Below, one piece after another: positions 37,812 through 46,480 of a DNA stretch of 64,000 bases. This DNA is from an uncultured Gammaproteobacteria bacterium (GTDB taxonomy: Bacteria; Pseudomonadota; Gammaproteobacteria; Pseudomonadales; UBA5518). A program made the position numbers and the translations under genes. The DNA is taken from positions 31,573-95,572 of the forward strand of contig CAIYPF010000043.1 in NCBI GenBank assembly GCA_903928015.1, in the 5' to 3' direction. How positions within the stretch are numbered: the first letter of the stretch is position 1; each line of letters begins with the position of its first letter. The notes beneath the pieces were generated by a model. The model ran no database searches. It was not told the DNA's origin and saw nothing but the letters and a program-made list of their open reading frames with translations.

Positions 37812-37817
37812 TATAAT
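37812..37817 (+). promoter_or_regulatory. consensus -10 box TATAAT before the CoA-ligase gene
   Basis: An exact TATAAT lies 33 bp before the GTG start of the ligase gene in an otherwise GC-rich region. No good -35 hexamer is found at 16-18 bp; that position falls in the hairpin loop and right arm, so activation or hairpin-linked control is possible. Confidence 0.5.
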
Positions 37818-37849
37818 CCGGGCCATGGCGCACAGGCACGGAGACTCTC

Positions 37850-39562
37850 GTGGACCCTATCAAACAACGATTCGACGATGCGTACCGCCAGATCACCGCC
37901 AGCGGGAGTCCATGGGAACTCGCCAGCGTTGAACTCGAGGGACGTGCATTCAAGGCCTTCCGGAACGCCGCATCCGACATCCGTGAACTCTTCGCCGCAG
38001 GCCGCGCGCACGGCGACCGCGAATTCCTCGTCTACGAGGGTGAGCGCTGGAGCTTCACACGCCTTTTCGCGCTGGCCGACGCCATTTCCAATGCCCTGAT
38101 ACTCGACGCAGCGGTAGCCAAGGGTGATCGCGTGGCGATCGCCATGCGGAACTATCCGGAGTGGATCGCCGCCTTCATCGGGATCACCAGTGCCGGAGCG
38201 GTCGCGGTGCCCTTGAACAGTTGGGGGCGCACCGAGGAGCTCGAATACGCGCTCGACGACGCCGGCGCCCGGGTTGTTTTTTGCGACCACCAGCGGTTGG
38301 AGTATCTCGCGCCACGCCTCGGCGAGCGCGGCTCCCTGGCAATCGTCGCCAGATCCGGGCCGGAAGCAATGCCGGAGCACAGCCTGACGCTGGAGAGCTT
38401 TGTCTCCGGCCACACTGGCGCAACTGCGCCACACGTCTCGATCGCGCCCCACGACCTCGCGATGATGCTCTACACCTCGGGCACCACGGGCAAGCCCAAG
38501 GGCGCGGCGTCCACACATCTTGCAGTGTGCCAGGCCGTCGCCTGCTTCGAGTGTTCCGGCACAGCGGCCGCGATGGCCAACCCCGAGGCGATCGGCGCAA
38601 TGATGCAGTCGGGCTTCGCACCGACGGTCATGCTTGCCTACCCGTTGTTCCATGTGAGCGGTCTCTACTCCGTGTTCATGCTCTCGCTGCGAGCGGGACG
38701 CCGGATCGTGATGATGTACAAATGGGATGTTGCGAATGCGCTGGAGTACATCGAGACCGAACGGGTAACGATGTTCACAGGCGCACCGTCGATGTTGCTC
38801 GAGCTGCTCGAATCCCCGGACTTCGCGGGCCACGACACCTCCAGCCTGATGAGCCTGGGCGCCGGTGGAGCGGCCACTCCCGGAAAACTCGCGAAGTTGA
38901 TGTTCGAGCGCGTGCGCAACCCCTTCCCCGGGGCGGGCTGGGGAATGACCGAAACCAACGCTCTCGGCAGTTCCTTCACGGGGCAGGCCTTTGGCCACCG
39001 GATGGGCAGCTCCGGCTTTGTGCAACCCATCATCGAACTGCGCTTCCTCGATGAAGAAGGAGAGGAAGTCCCGCAGGGCGTACCCGGGCACATCTGGCTG
39101 AAGAGCATCACCCTGATACAAGGCTACTGGAACCGTCCTGACGCCAACGCCAAGGAATTCCGCGATGGCTGGTTCAATACCGGAGACATCGGATATCTGG
39201 ACTCCGATGGCTACCTGTTCCTGTCGGATCGCGCGAAGGACATGGTCATTCGCGGCGGCGAGAACGTCTATCCGCTCGAGATCGAATCCACCCTGATGAA
39301 CCGGCCTGACGTCATCGAGACGGTCGCGTTCGGTGTGCCCGACGAGCAGATGGGTGAAGAGGTTGCGCTGATCGTTCGGACCGCAGCGGGCGCAGATCTA
39401 GACGCTGACACCGTGCGAGCGTGGCTCCGTGAGCGGCTCGCCGGATTCAAGGTGCCGCGGTACGTGGAGTTCGCGAGCGAGCCGTTGCCCCGCAACGTCA
39501 TGCAGAAGATCCTCAAGAAAGACATTCGTGCCGACTTCCTGCGGCGCCACGGTCACGCATGA
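37850..39562 (+). CDS. AMP-dependent acyl-CoA synthetase/ligase
   Basis: 570-residue ANL-superfamily ligase forming acyl-CoA from a carboxylic acid, ATP and CoA. The P-loop reads LYTSGTTGKPKGA near residue 210. GWGMTETNALGSSF is the A5 motif, NTGDIGYLDSDGYLFLSDR the hinge region (quoted in part), and RNVMQKILKKDI carries the catalytic lysine. The start is GTG 37850 with GGAG six bases upstream. The stop overlaps the start of the carboxyltransferase-like gene by 4 bp, so the two are translationally coupled. Together with the TonB receptor upstream it looks like an uptake-and-activation unit. Confidence 0.9.
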   Translation: MDPIKQRFDDAYRQITASGSPWELASVELEGRAFKAFRNAASDIRELFAAGRAHGDREFLVYEGERWSFTRLFALADAISNALILDAAVAKGDRVAIAMRNYPEWIAAFIGITSAGAVAVPLNSWGRTEELEYALDDAGARVVFCDHQRLEYLAPRLGERGSLAIVARSGPEAMPEHSLTLESFVSGHTGATAPHVSIAPHDLAMMLYTSGTTGKPKGAASTHLAVCQAVACFECSGTAAAMANPEAIGAMMQSGFAPTVMLAYPLFHVSGLYSVFMLSLRAGRRIVMMYKWDVANALEYIETERVTMFTGAPSMLLELLESPDFAGHDTSSLMSLGAGGAATPGKLAKLMFERVRNPFPGAGWGMTETNALGSSFTGQAFGHRMGSSGFVQPIIELRFLDEEGEEVPQGVPGHIWLKSITLIQGYWNRPDANAKEFRDGWFNTGDIGYLDSDGYLFLSDRAKDMVIRGGENVYPLEIESTLMNRPDVIETVAFGVPDEQMGEEVALIVRTAAGADLDADTVRAWLRERLAGFKVPRYVEFASEPLPRNVMQKILKKDIRADFLRRHGHA

Positions 39563-41091
39563 GCGCGGGCGACACGCCGCAAGACTGGGCCCCGCTGCTC
39601 GAGGAACTCGAGACACGCCGCCAGGCCGCCCGCGCCATGGGTGGCGAAGAAAGGCTGGGGCGCTTGCGGGCAAGCGGCCGACTGAATGCGCGCGAGCAAC
39701 TCGCGGCACTGTGTGATCCGGGCTCCCTTCAGGAAACAGGAACGCTCGCCGGCGCCCTCCCCCATGCCGGTCTGCCTCCGGCTCCGGCCGATGCTCTGGT
39801 CGGCGGCATAGCGCGGATCGACGGCCGCACGGTAGTCGTGGGTGCCGAAGACTTCACTGTACAGGGCGGCTCCATCGGCTTTGCTACGGCTGCCAAACGA
39901 CTGCGCCTCGCCCGGCTCGCACGCCAGGAGCGCGCACCGCTGGTGATGCTGCTGGACGGTGCCGGCGAACGCGCGTCGAACGCCCTGCAACGCTATCCGT
40001 ACGCCCCCAACGACATGCAGGAAATGGCCACGCTATCGGGACAGGTGCCCACAGTCGCGGTGGTGACGGGTTCGTCAGCCGGCCACGGTGCGGTAACCGC
40101 GCTGCTCTCGGATTTCGTCGTCATGCTCGAAAGATCCACGTTGTTTGCCGCGGGGCCTGCGCTGGTTGCCGCCGCCACGGGAGAGGTCGTGAGCAAGGAA
40201 GAACTTGGCGGTGCACGCATGCACGCATCGCTGAGTGGCGTCGCGCACAACATTGCCGCAGACGAGACCGAGGCTTTCGCGCTGGTGCGCCGCTATCTCT
40301 CGCTCATGCCGTCGAGCGCGTGGTCGTGGCCGCGATCCGTCCCTGGCCCCGATAGCGCGCCGCGGCCGCTCTCCTCGCTCCTCTCACTGGTGCCGAGGGA
40401 CGCACAGCGACCCTATGACATGCGCGCAGTCCTGCGTGAGGTGCTGGATGAGGGAGAGTCTCTCGAGATCCAGCCCCTGTTCGGTCGCTCGATCATCACC
40501 GCGCTCGGGCGCCTCGGAGGCGAGAGCATCGCCATAGTCGCGAACCAGCCCACCGTTCTTGCAGGGGCCATCGACCGGGATGCGGCAGACAAGGCCGCCC
40601 GTTTCCTGCAGGTGGCAGACGCTTTCCATGTGCCCGTGCTCTTCCTCGCCGACAACCCCGGCGTGCTATCCGGCAGCAAGGCCGAGCGGGCAGGCACACT
40701 TCGGGCGGCAGCCAGGCTCTACATGGCGCAATCGCGGCTCCGCGTTCCCAAACTTCACGTGACCCTGCGCAAGGCCTATGGCTTCGGAAGCTCAGTGATG
40801 GGGATGAACCCCTTTGACGGCCAGACCCTGTCTCTTGCGTTCCCGGGCATATCCCTGGGAGGACTCCCGGCGGCAGGCGCAGCGGTTGCGGGCTTCGACG
40901 AGGCCGGCCGTCAGAACATGGCCGAGCGCCAGTCCGAGGGCGCGTGGACCGCGGGCGACACACTTGCCTATGACGAGATCATCGATCCGCGCGAGCTGCG
41001 CAACGCCCTGCTTGCCGGCCTCGCCCTGGGGATCGGGCGCCGCGCTGGCGCCAGCCCGGGGCCCGCGCACAACGCCGCGATCTGGCCCTGA
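39559..41091 (+). CDS. orphan acyl-CoA carboxyltransferase-like protein
   Basis: 510-residue protein with the two crotonase-like halves of a biotin-dependent carboxyltransferase beta chain. The N-terminal AMGGEERLGRLRASGRLNAR matches the family start, DFTVQGGSIG and HGAVTALLSDFVVM follow, and LRKAYGFGSSVMGMNPFDGQ replaces the usual GGAY segment of the second half. It overlaps the upstream CoA ligase gene by ATGA. No biotin carboxylase is adjacent; the only one in the window belongs to the propionyl-CoA operon 34 kb away. It may borrow that subunit, act as a decarboxylase, or do something else with an acyl-CoA. Confidence 0.82.
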   Translation: MSAGDTPQDWAPLLEELETRRQAARAMGGEERLGRLRASGRLNAREQLAALCDPGSLQETGTLAGALPHAGLPPAPADALVGGIARIDGRTVVVGAEDFTVQGGSIGFATAAKRLRLARLARQERAPLVMLLDGAGERASNALQRYPYAPNDMQEMATLSGQVPTVAVVTGSSAGHGAVTALLSDFVVMLERSTLFAAGPALVAAATGEVVSKEELGGARMHASLSGVAHNIAADETEAFALVRRYLSLMPSSAWSWPRSVPGPDSAPRPLSSLLSLVPRDAQRPYDMRAVLREVLDEGESLEIQPLFGRSIITALGRLGGESIAIVANQPTVLAGAIDRDAADKAARFLQVADAFHVPVLFLADNPGVLSGSKAERAGTLRAAARLYMAQSRLRVPKLHVTLRKAYGFGSSVMGMNPFDGQTLSLAFPGISLGGLPAAGAAVAGFDEAGRQNMAERQSEGAWTAGDTLAYDEIIDPRELRNALLAGLALGIGRRAGASPGPAHNAAIWP

Positions 41092-41117
41092 CCCACGACG
41101 CCACCGGAGGAACCACC

Positions 41118-41531
41118 ATGCAATCGGCAACTGCTCTCGCCATACTCGGACTCGCAGCCTGGTACATCCTCAGCCTGCTCATGCTCGCGAGCCTTCGCCT
41201 CTACCACACACTCGTGATCGGCAAGGCTGCAAACAGCTTCCGTACCGACGGTGCCGATCTGCCCGGTTTCGGAGAACGGCTCTCCAGGGTTCACGCCAAC
41301 TGCTTCGAGAACATCCCGCTGTACATGGTTGTGCTGCTGTATGCAGTCGCCACCGGGCAAACGGGCATCACGGATAGCGGAGCAGCCATTCTGCTGTACG
41401 CGCGGATGGCACAGAGCCTGGTGCATGCCGCCTCCACCAGTGTGGCGGCGGTGTACCTGCGTTTCATGCTATTCGCAGTGCAGAACGGGCTGCTTGGCTG
41501 GTGGATCTGGCAGATGGCGACTGGCCGCTAG
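41118..41531 (+). CDS. MAPEG-family membrane protein
   Basis: 137-residue protein with four hydrophobic helices, of the MAPEG superfamily (membrane-associated eicosanoid/glutathione metabolism). RVHANCFENIPLYMVVLL is the family signature, with the Asn/Glu/Pro positions conserved. GGAGGAACCACC precedes the ATG. It follows the carboxyltransferase-like gene by 26 bp and faces a GST-like gene. A glutathione-dependent role is possible from family and context but not shown. Confidence 0.85.
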   Translation: MQSATALAILGLAAWYILSLLMLASLRLYHTLVIGKAANSFRTDGADLPGFGERLSRVHANCFENIPLYMVVLLYAVATGQTGITDSGAAILLYARMAQSLVHAASTSVAAVYLRFMLFAVQNGLLGWWIWQMATGR

Positions 41532-41542
41532 AGAGGCCCCCG

Positions 41543-42325
41543 TCAGGCCACCGGATCGGAAAGGAAATCCAGCGGCAGCCCGATATGCTCGCTGAACATC
41601 ATGTCGCGGTGTTCGATCAGCAGAGGATCGAGAGCCGCAGCAATGACAGGGCCGATGTCCGTGTACGGCACACGCATGAACGCCGGCATGGGGCAGACCT
41701 CGGGAGGCAGCGGTTTCAGCATGTTCGCGAAACTCGCCCAGTAGAGATCCAGCGCGCTCACGCCATCGCCGATGAAATACGGAACCCCGCGCGCTTGCTG
41801 CGCTCTCAGCGTTGACGAGAGCTCCCGGAGTATCGCGGACACTCGCCCCGGCGCCCCGGCGGCAAGTCCGGGACGGCAGCCATAACGCTCGGCAAGCCGC
41901 AGGATGTGCGGGGGCGGCTCGGGCTGGCTCAACAGCGGTTCGATCATCATGATCCGTCGCTCCCAACCAATGCCGCGCCGACCTATGACCTCGCGGATCA
42001 GCCCGAACATGCGCACACGCTGCTCCACGTCTTCGGGAATGAGTCGCGGCTCCGGCGCCAGGCGTTCGGCGAGATAGAGGATATCGATGGACTCGCTGCG
42101 CGGCTGCTCGTCGTTCCAGACGGCTACGGGAGCGCCGGCCTGCCCGGTCCACTCCTGGATCTCGGTGTTCTCGCCGCCACCCAACTGCGCGACAGGCAGG
42201 TAGGAGAGGCCCTTGAACCCGAGGATGTATTTCGCGGCCTCACCCCACGGGCCGGGCACATCGGCCGTCAGAACCAGACGCAGCCCTTCGGCAGCACGAC
42301 CTTCGGCAACACTTGCATAGCGCAT
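41543..42325 (-). CDS. glutathione S-transferase-like protein
   Basis: 260-residue protein with a thioredoxin-like N-terminal half (LRLVLTADVPGPWGEAAKYI, where GPW stands where a catalytic Ser or Cys is usual) and an alpha-helical C-terminal half including FIGDGVSALDLYWASFANML, a typical GST C-domain segment. It is longer than the usual 200-230 residues, with an extended loop at about 120-165. The ATG at 42325, with GGAG upstream, is chosen because the next gene ends at 42343. It is last of a minus-strand set with an amidohydrolase-like and a thioesterase gene. Confidence 0.75.
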   Translation of the reverse strand: MRYASVAEGRAAEGLRLVLTADVPGPWGEAAKYILGFKGLSYLPVAQLGGGENTEIQEWTGQAGAPVAVWNDEQPRSESIDILYLAERLAPEPRLIPEDVEQRVRMFGLIREVIGRRGIGWERRIMMIEPLLSQPEPPPHILRLAERYGCRPGLAAGAPGRVSAILRELSSTLRAQQARGVPYFIGDGVSALDLYWASFANMLKPLPPEVCPMPAFMRVPYTDIGPVIAAALDPLLIEHRDMMFSEHIGLPLDFLSDPVA

Positions 42326-42342
42326 GGATTTCTCCGGGTGAA

Positions 42343-43209
42343 TCAGAGCTTGAAGACGCGAATGGCGTTTTCGCGCAGGAACAGTGGCCACACCTCATCC
42401 CGCAGGGGCACGCCGGGCATGTCACCGAAAATCCGCTCCAGCGAGAGCCCCATGGGAAAGTAGCCCGCATACAGGATCTTGGATGCCCCGCGCGTATTGG
42501 CGAAATCGATGATGTCCTTGGGGTAGAAGCGCGGCGCGAAGGCGCTGGTCATGTAGTGAAGGTTGGGGTACTTCAGCATGAGTTTGACCGCGAGTTCGGT
42601 CCAGGGCTCGCAACCGTGGCGGGTGACGATGCGCAACTCGGGAAAAAACCAGCACACCTCGTCCAGCAACTCCACGCGCTGCGGGTCCATGGGGAGCCGC
42701 GGCCCGGGCACGCCCATGCAGGGGCAGAACGGGATATCCAGATCGATCAGCGCTGCGTAGACCGGGTACCAGCGCTTGTCGTTCACCGGGACCTGCGGAC
42801 AGAGCCCCGACGGAAACGCAGTGACCGCCTTGATACCGTAGTCACGGTGCAGCCGGCGGATCTTGCGCACTTCGTCCATGGCGTTGTTGGGATTGGCTTC
42901 GTAGCTGCAGAAAAACCGCTGCGGGAAACGCCGCAAGGCTTCCTTCGTGACCTCGTTGCTGTCGTCGATCCCGAGCATCGCCCGCTCGATTCCGTAACGG
43001 TCCATCTGCGAGACGGTCCAGGCGATGTAGTCTTCCTTGCCCTCCACCTGCGGAATGTCCTTGAACATGTATTGGGCGGGCATGCTGAACTGCTCGCGGC
43101 TCTCGCGGTCGAGCAGCAGCGGCTTCATGAAGTCGTACCAATGCGCGTTGTCCGCACCCGGTATGTTCATCATCAGGTCGATGACACCAAGACCTTGTGG
43201 CATTCCCAT
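42343..43209 (-). CDS. amidohydrolase-2-family protein with degenerate metal site
   Basis: 288-residue protein recognisable as an amidohydrolase_2 (ACMSD-like) TIM barrel from RYGIERAMLGIDD, RRFPQRFFCSYEANP and ENAIRVFKL. The usual metal ligands are mostly absent. The first strand reads VIDLMMNIP where HxH is expected, the barrel strand 5 region reads PFCPCMGVPG, and the end of strand 8 reads YAGYFPMG (247-254) where GSDxP is usual. Only His198 (IVTRHG) is obviously retained. It may be a metal-independent decarboxylase/hydratase or a non-catalytic relative. GAGG precedes the ATG; 15 bp separate it from the thioesterase gene upstream. Confidence 0.75.
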   Translation of the reverse strand: MGMPQGLGVIDLMMNIPGADNAHWYDFMKPLLLDRESREQFSMPAQYMFKDIPQVEGKEDYIAWTVSQMDRYGIERAMLGIDDSNEVTKEALRRFPQRFFCSYEANPNNAMDEVRKIRRLHRDYGIKAVTAFPSGLCPQVPVNDKRWYPVYAALIDLDIPFCPCMGVPGPRLPMDPQRVELLDEVCWFFPELRIVTRHGCEPWTELAVKLMLKYPNLHYMTSAFAPRFYPKDIIDFANTRGASKILYAGYFPMGLSLERIFGDMPGVPLRDEVWPLFLRENAIRVFKL

Positions 43210-43224
43210 GATCCGGACCTCTTC

Positions 43225-43842
43225 TCAGCGTGGCTTGATGAACAGCGCCTCGGCGGAGGCACAGAGCTCTCCGCCGCAACGTATCTCGGCGCGACTGCGC
43301 ACCTTGCGACCCTCCACGGAGACCGTTTCTCCCAGCAGCTCGAGCTCGCACTCGATGGGCGTGGGGCGATGGAAGCGCACGGTCATTTCCCCCGTGAAGG
43401 AGCCGGCACCGTTCAGGAAATTGGTGAGCCCCATGATCTCGTCCAGTACTGCAGCCACGATCCCGCCATGGACTGTCTGCGGAGCCCCGACGAAGCGCAC
43501 CGGAATGCTCCCGCCTCCCCTGATGCACTGACCGTCTGCGCGAAACTCAAGGCGTGGAGATACGGGATTGCGGCGCCCGATGATGGGGCTCCAGGGCATC
43601 AGCTCGTGGGGTTGCATTGCGCGCGGATCCACCGGCACGGAGGGGTCCAGTCCACGCGCCGACTGCGAATGCGGGCCGGGGCGTGCGTGCTCCGAGAGCA
43701 AGGCCCTGGCCGCCTCCAGATGCACACCCACCGCAGCGAGTACCTCGGCAGGCGCGTCGGCGATGCGCAGGGCATCGAGAAGTCCTGCACAACGCGCACT
43801 GGCCTCTTCGAGCGCGAGATGTGACGCGGGGGATTCAGGCAT
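43225..43842 (-). CDS. hotdog-fold thioesterase with N-terminal extension
   Basis: 205-residue PaaI-like protein. The hotdog domain occupies the second half: [19 protein letters not shown] carries the HGG motif and the acidic residue, and [13 protein letters not shown] follows. The first 80 residues are a helical extension not present in ordinary 140-residue PaaI proteins. AAGGAG five bases before the ATG at 43842 fixes the start. Its first 8 bp overlap the 3' end of the DUF808 gene. It probably hydrolyses an acyl-CoA formed by the neighbouring ligase and carboxyltransferase-like proteins; this is inferred from context. Confidence 0.82.
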   Translation of the reverse strand: MPESPASHLALEEASARCAGLLDALRIADAPAEVLAAVGVHLEAARALLSEHARPGPHSQSARGLDPSVPVDPRAMQPHELMPWSPIIGRRNPVSPRLEFRADGQCIRGGGSIPVRFVGAPQTVHGGIVAAVLDEIMGLTNFLNGAGSFTGEMTVRFHRPTPIECELELLGETVSVEGRKVRSRAEIRCGGELCASAEALFIKPR

Positions 43843-44794
43843 GGGTACTCCTTGGTCTGCGCACGATGCGGGAGCCGGCCAGAACGCCGGACAGCACACC
43901 AAGCCCGGTCAGAATGCCGACGAAGCCATCGAACAGCGGCGCTGACACCGCTGCGAGAATGCCTGCCCCGGGAAGCGCGCTCCGAATCGCATCGGCAATC
44001 TGGTGGGACGCTGCCGCAAGCACAGGAATACCGTGCACCACGATTCCACCGCCAACCAGGAACATCGCGAGCGTCCCGACAACTGCAAGCAGCTTGAGCA
44101 TGCGCGGCGCCACTGCCAGCAGGGTCTCGCCAAGCGCCTGCTGCAAGACCCCGCCCATGCCAGGCCCCGCGCGGCGAATCAACCAGATCCCGGCGTCGTC
44201 CATCTTCACGATCAGCGCGACAACGCCGTAGACGCCGACGGTCATCAGCAGAGCCACGGCCGAGAGCACGCCGAAGCGGGTCTGCAGGGGCATCGACTGG
44301 ACCGTGCCAAGAGCAATCACGATGATCTCGGCTGAAAGGATGAAATCCGTTCGCACTGCAGCGGCGATGCGCTCTTTTTCGAATGCGACGATGTCCTGTT
44401 GCGGGTCATCGAGGACGGCGACCGTCTCTGCATGTCGTGCAGCCTCCTCCTCTGCCGAATGCAGCCATCGATGAGCGAGTTTCTCCACGCCCTCGAAACA
44501 CAGATAGGCGCCACCGATGATGAGCAGAGGCGCGATCGCCCAGGGCGCGAGCGCACTGAGCAACAAGGCCCCGGGGACCAGCACCAGCTTGTTGCGCAAG
44601 GAACCCATCGCCACCGCACTGATGACGGGCAGTTCACGCTCCGCACGAATGCCGTCGATCTGCTGGGCGTTCAAGGCGAGGTCGTCGCCGAGCACGCCAG
44701 CGGTCTTGCGCACCGCAACCTTCGTCATTGCAGCAACGTCGTCCAGGACGGATGCGATGTCGTCCAGAAGCGTCAACAGGGATGCGCCGGGCAT
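43835..44794 (-). CDS. DUF808 (YedI-family) inner-membrane protein
   Basis: 319-residue polytopic protein with about seven hydrophobic segments, matching the DUF808/YedI family from [17 protein letters not shown] at the N terminus through [23 protein letters not shown] and the C-terminal [18 protein letters not shown]. Biochemical function is unknown in the family. It follows the HEWGH membrane protein gene by 14 bp and overlaps the downstream thioesterase start by 8 bp. Confidence 0.92.
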   Translation of the reverse strand: MPGASLLTLLDDIASVLDDVAAMTKVAVRKTAGVLGDDLALNAQQIDGIRAERELPVISAVAMGSLRNKLVLVPGALLLSALAPWAIAPLLIIGGAYLCFEGVEKLAHRWLHSAEEEAARHAETVAVLDDPQQDIVAFEKERIAAAVRTDFILSAEIIVIALGTVQSMPLQTRFGVLSAVALLMTVGVYGVVALIVKMDDAGIWLIRRAGPGMGGVLQQALGETLLAVAPRMLKLLAVVGTLAMFLVGGGIVVHGIPVLAAASHQIADAIRSALPGAGILAAVSAPLFDGFVGILTGLGVLSGVLAGSRIVRRPRSTHA

Positions 44795-44808
44795 TGGATA
44801 TCGCCTGC

Positions 44809-45435
44809 TCAGAGCGCGAGCAGGATCCAGGCGAGCAGTGCTGCCATCAGTCCTGTGCCACCGCTGCGATAAAGCGTTGCGCGATTTATGCGGGACAGTT
44901 CGGCAAGCGGGTTGCCGCTCTCACGCGTGCGCTTGAGCACTGGCCACTCGATCATCCCGGCAAACATGAATGCCCCGAATGCAGAGGCAACGACCATGCA
45001 CCGGCCCGCAGTGTCGAGCGGCAGCGCAGCCCACAGCAGAAACACTGCGAACGCACCTGCGATCTGGCCGCCCCAGCTCATGCTGAAAAACTGCGAGACA
45101 CTGTTGGCCCCGAAATCGAAGTTGAAGACGAACAAGCCGACGCGATCGGGAATGGTGTAGCGCGCCCCCGCGAGGCGAGCACCAAGAAAATGGCCCCACT
45201 CGTGTACGACTGTGCCGAACACCACGCCGGCAGGAATTGCAGCGAGCACAGAGAGAAACGATGCGGCAGCGAAGCCGGTCACGGCCTGCCAGGCATCGGT
45301 AGCCGCCCAGAGCGAGAGCGCCGTGAGGCTCGCAAGGGTGTGGGCGATGACGAGATTCATGCGCCGGTCGACGTCATTGCCTGAAGGGGCTGACGACAGT
45401 CCTGCCTCAGCGGAATCGCGTGCGTCTTGATCCAT
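44809..45435 (-). CDS. membrane protein with HExxH zinc-protease motif (M50-like)
   Basis: 208-residue protein with four to five hydrophobic segments. HEWGH at residues 78-82 lies inside a hydrophobic stretch ([19 protein letters not shown]), as in site-2-type intramembrane proteases, and is followed by a second membrane block and a charged C-terminal part. A second metal-ligand motif (LDG or NPDG type) is not seen, so peptidase activity is uncertain; it may be a relative of the M50-like membrane proteins. The ATG at 45435 is preferred to one 27 codons upstream because the extra segment is serine/arginine-rich and unlike a coding start. It is upstream of DUF808 on the same strand and divergent from the L,D-transpeptidase. 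Confidence 0.65.
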   Translation of the reverse strand: MDQDARDSAEAGLSSAPSGNDVDRRMNLVIAHTLASLTALSLWAATDAWQAVTGFAAASFLSVLAAIPAGVVFGTVVHEWGHFLGARLAGARYTIPDRVGLFVFNFDFGANSVSQFFSMSWGGQIAGAFAVFLLWAALPLDTAGRCMVVASAFGAFMFAGMIEWPVLKRTRESGNPLAELSRINRATLYRSGGTGLMAALLAWILLAL

Positions 45436-45570
45436 CCCGGCATCCTCTGAGAACAGGCTTGAGCTGCGGAATCCGCTGCGCGGCGAACGGTAGTACGGAC
45501 CAGCATGCGCTGACAACCGCTAACGCAGCTCCATCGACGTCCGGGGGGCTACCAATGTGCAGCCTGAAGC

Positions 45571-45576
45571 TATACT
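45571..45576 (+). promoter_or_regulatory. -10 box TATACT before the L,D-transpeptidase gene
   Basis: TATACT lies 38 bp before the GTG start at 45615, in the divergent region with the HEWGH gene. No convincing -35 box is seen at the right distance. Confidence 0.4.
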
Positions 45577-45614
45577 TTCCGCGCTGCACAGAAGATGTTC
45601 AATCAGGAGCCCAG

Positions 45615-46454
45615 GTGGCGAAAGACAATTGGCGTCCCGGGCTGGCACTCGCAGCAATCCTCGCGCTCTGTGCCATCCGGGCCGGAGCAGACACAGCTCA
45701 GCCCTCCACCCCCGAACGATCCTACGAGGTACTCCACCGGCTCGGCCTTCTGACGCCGGCTCCGGCGCCCGCCCCTGCCACTCAGCCCGTACTGCAGAGC
45801 GAGCAGGTGGCAGCCAGCCAGCAATCCGGAGCGCCTGCGCGCGCTGCACAACCGGCACTTGCCTTGGTAAAGCCCGCGCCCGTATCCGAGGCTGCCAGTG
45901 CCGCCGAGCCGCCGCCCTCCGCGCTTGCTCGCGCGTACAACCTACTGCGGTTGAAGGGCCTTCTCCCCGGGACTCCCGGTGCAGCAACGTCTCATGCCGT
46001 ACCAGCCGGGCGCTCACGCCCCGGAGCGGAACGTGTGCTCGTGGACAAATCCGATCGCAAGCTCTACCTCTTGCGCGGCGGCAAGGCATACCGGGAGTAC
46101 GCGATCTCGCTTGGGACATTTCCGTCCGGCCCCAAGCAGCGCGCCGGCGACCTGAAAACGCCCGAAGGCACCTACACGCTCGATTGGCGCAACCCCCGCA
46201 GCCGTTTTTACAAGTCCATCCACATCTCTTACCCCAACGCAGATGACCGCCTGAAGGCCGAGCGTCTGGGCGTCGATCCCGGCGGCGACATCATGCTGCA
46301 CGGCGAGCATTACAACGCCGCACTCAAACGCACCCTGCGTCGAGCTCGCTCACGCAAGGACTGGACCGAGGGCTGCATAGCCCTTAACAACGAACACATC
46401 GACGAGATCTGGCGCGAAGTCAGCGACGGCACCCCTATCGAAATCCGGCCCTGA
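45615..46454 (+). CDS. L,D-transpeptidase family (YkuD) protein, periplasmic
   Basis: 279-residue exported protein that probably makes 3-3 peptidoglycan cross-links or attaches lipoproteins. An N-terminal hydrophobic signal (GLALAAILALCAIRAGA) is followed by an alanine/proline-rich linker and a C-terminal YkuD domain. VDKSDRKLYLLRGGKAYREY begins that domain; catalytic His229 is in MLHGEHYN and Cys254 in WTEGCIAL. The spacing between the two is longer than usual by an Arg/Lys-rich insert. The start is GTG 45615, five bases after AGGAG, chosen because it directly precedes the signal peptide; an ATG 45555 is less likely. Confidence 0.88.
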   Translation: MAKDNWRPGLALAAILALCAIRAGADTAQPSTPERSYEVLHRLGLLTPAPAPAPATQPVLQSEQVAASQQSGAPARAAQPALALVKPAPVSEAASAAEPPPSALARAYNLLRLKGLLPGTPGAATSHAVPAGRSRPGAERVLVDKSDRKLYLLRGGKAYREYAISLGTFPSGPKQRAGDLKTPEGTYTLDWRNPRSRFYKSIHISYPNADDRLKAERLGVDPGGDIMLHGEHYNAALKRTLRRARSRKDWTEGCIALNNEHIDEIWREVSDGTPIEIRP

Positions 46455-46480
46455 GCCACCAACTACAACAGGATCAGACC

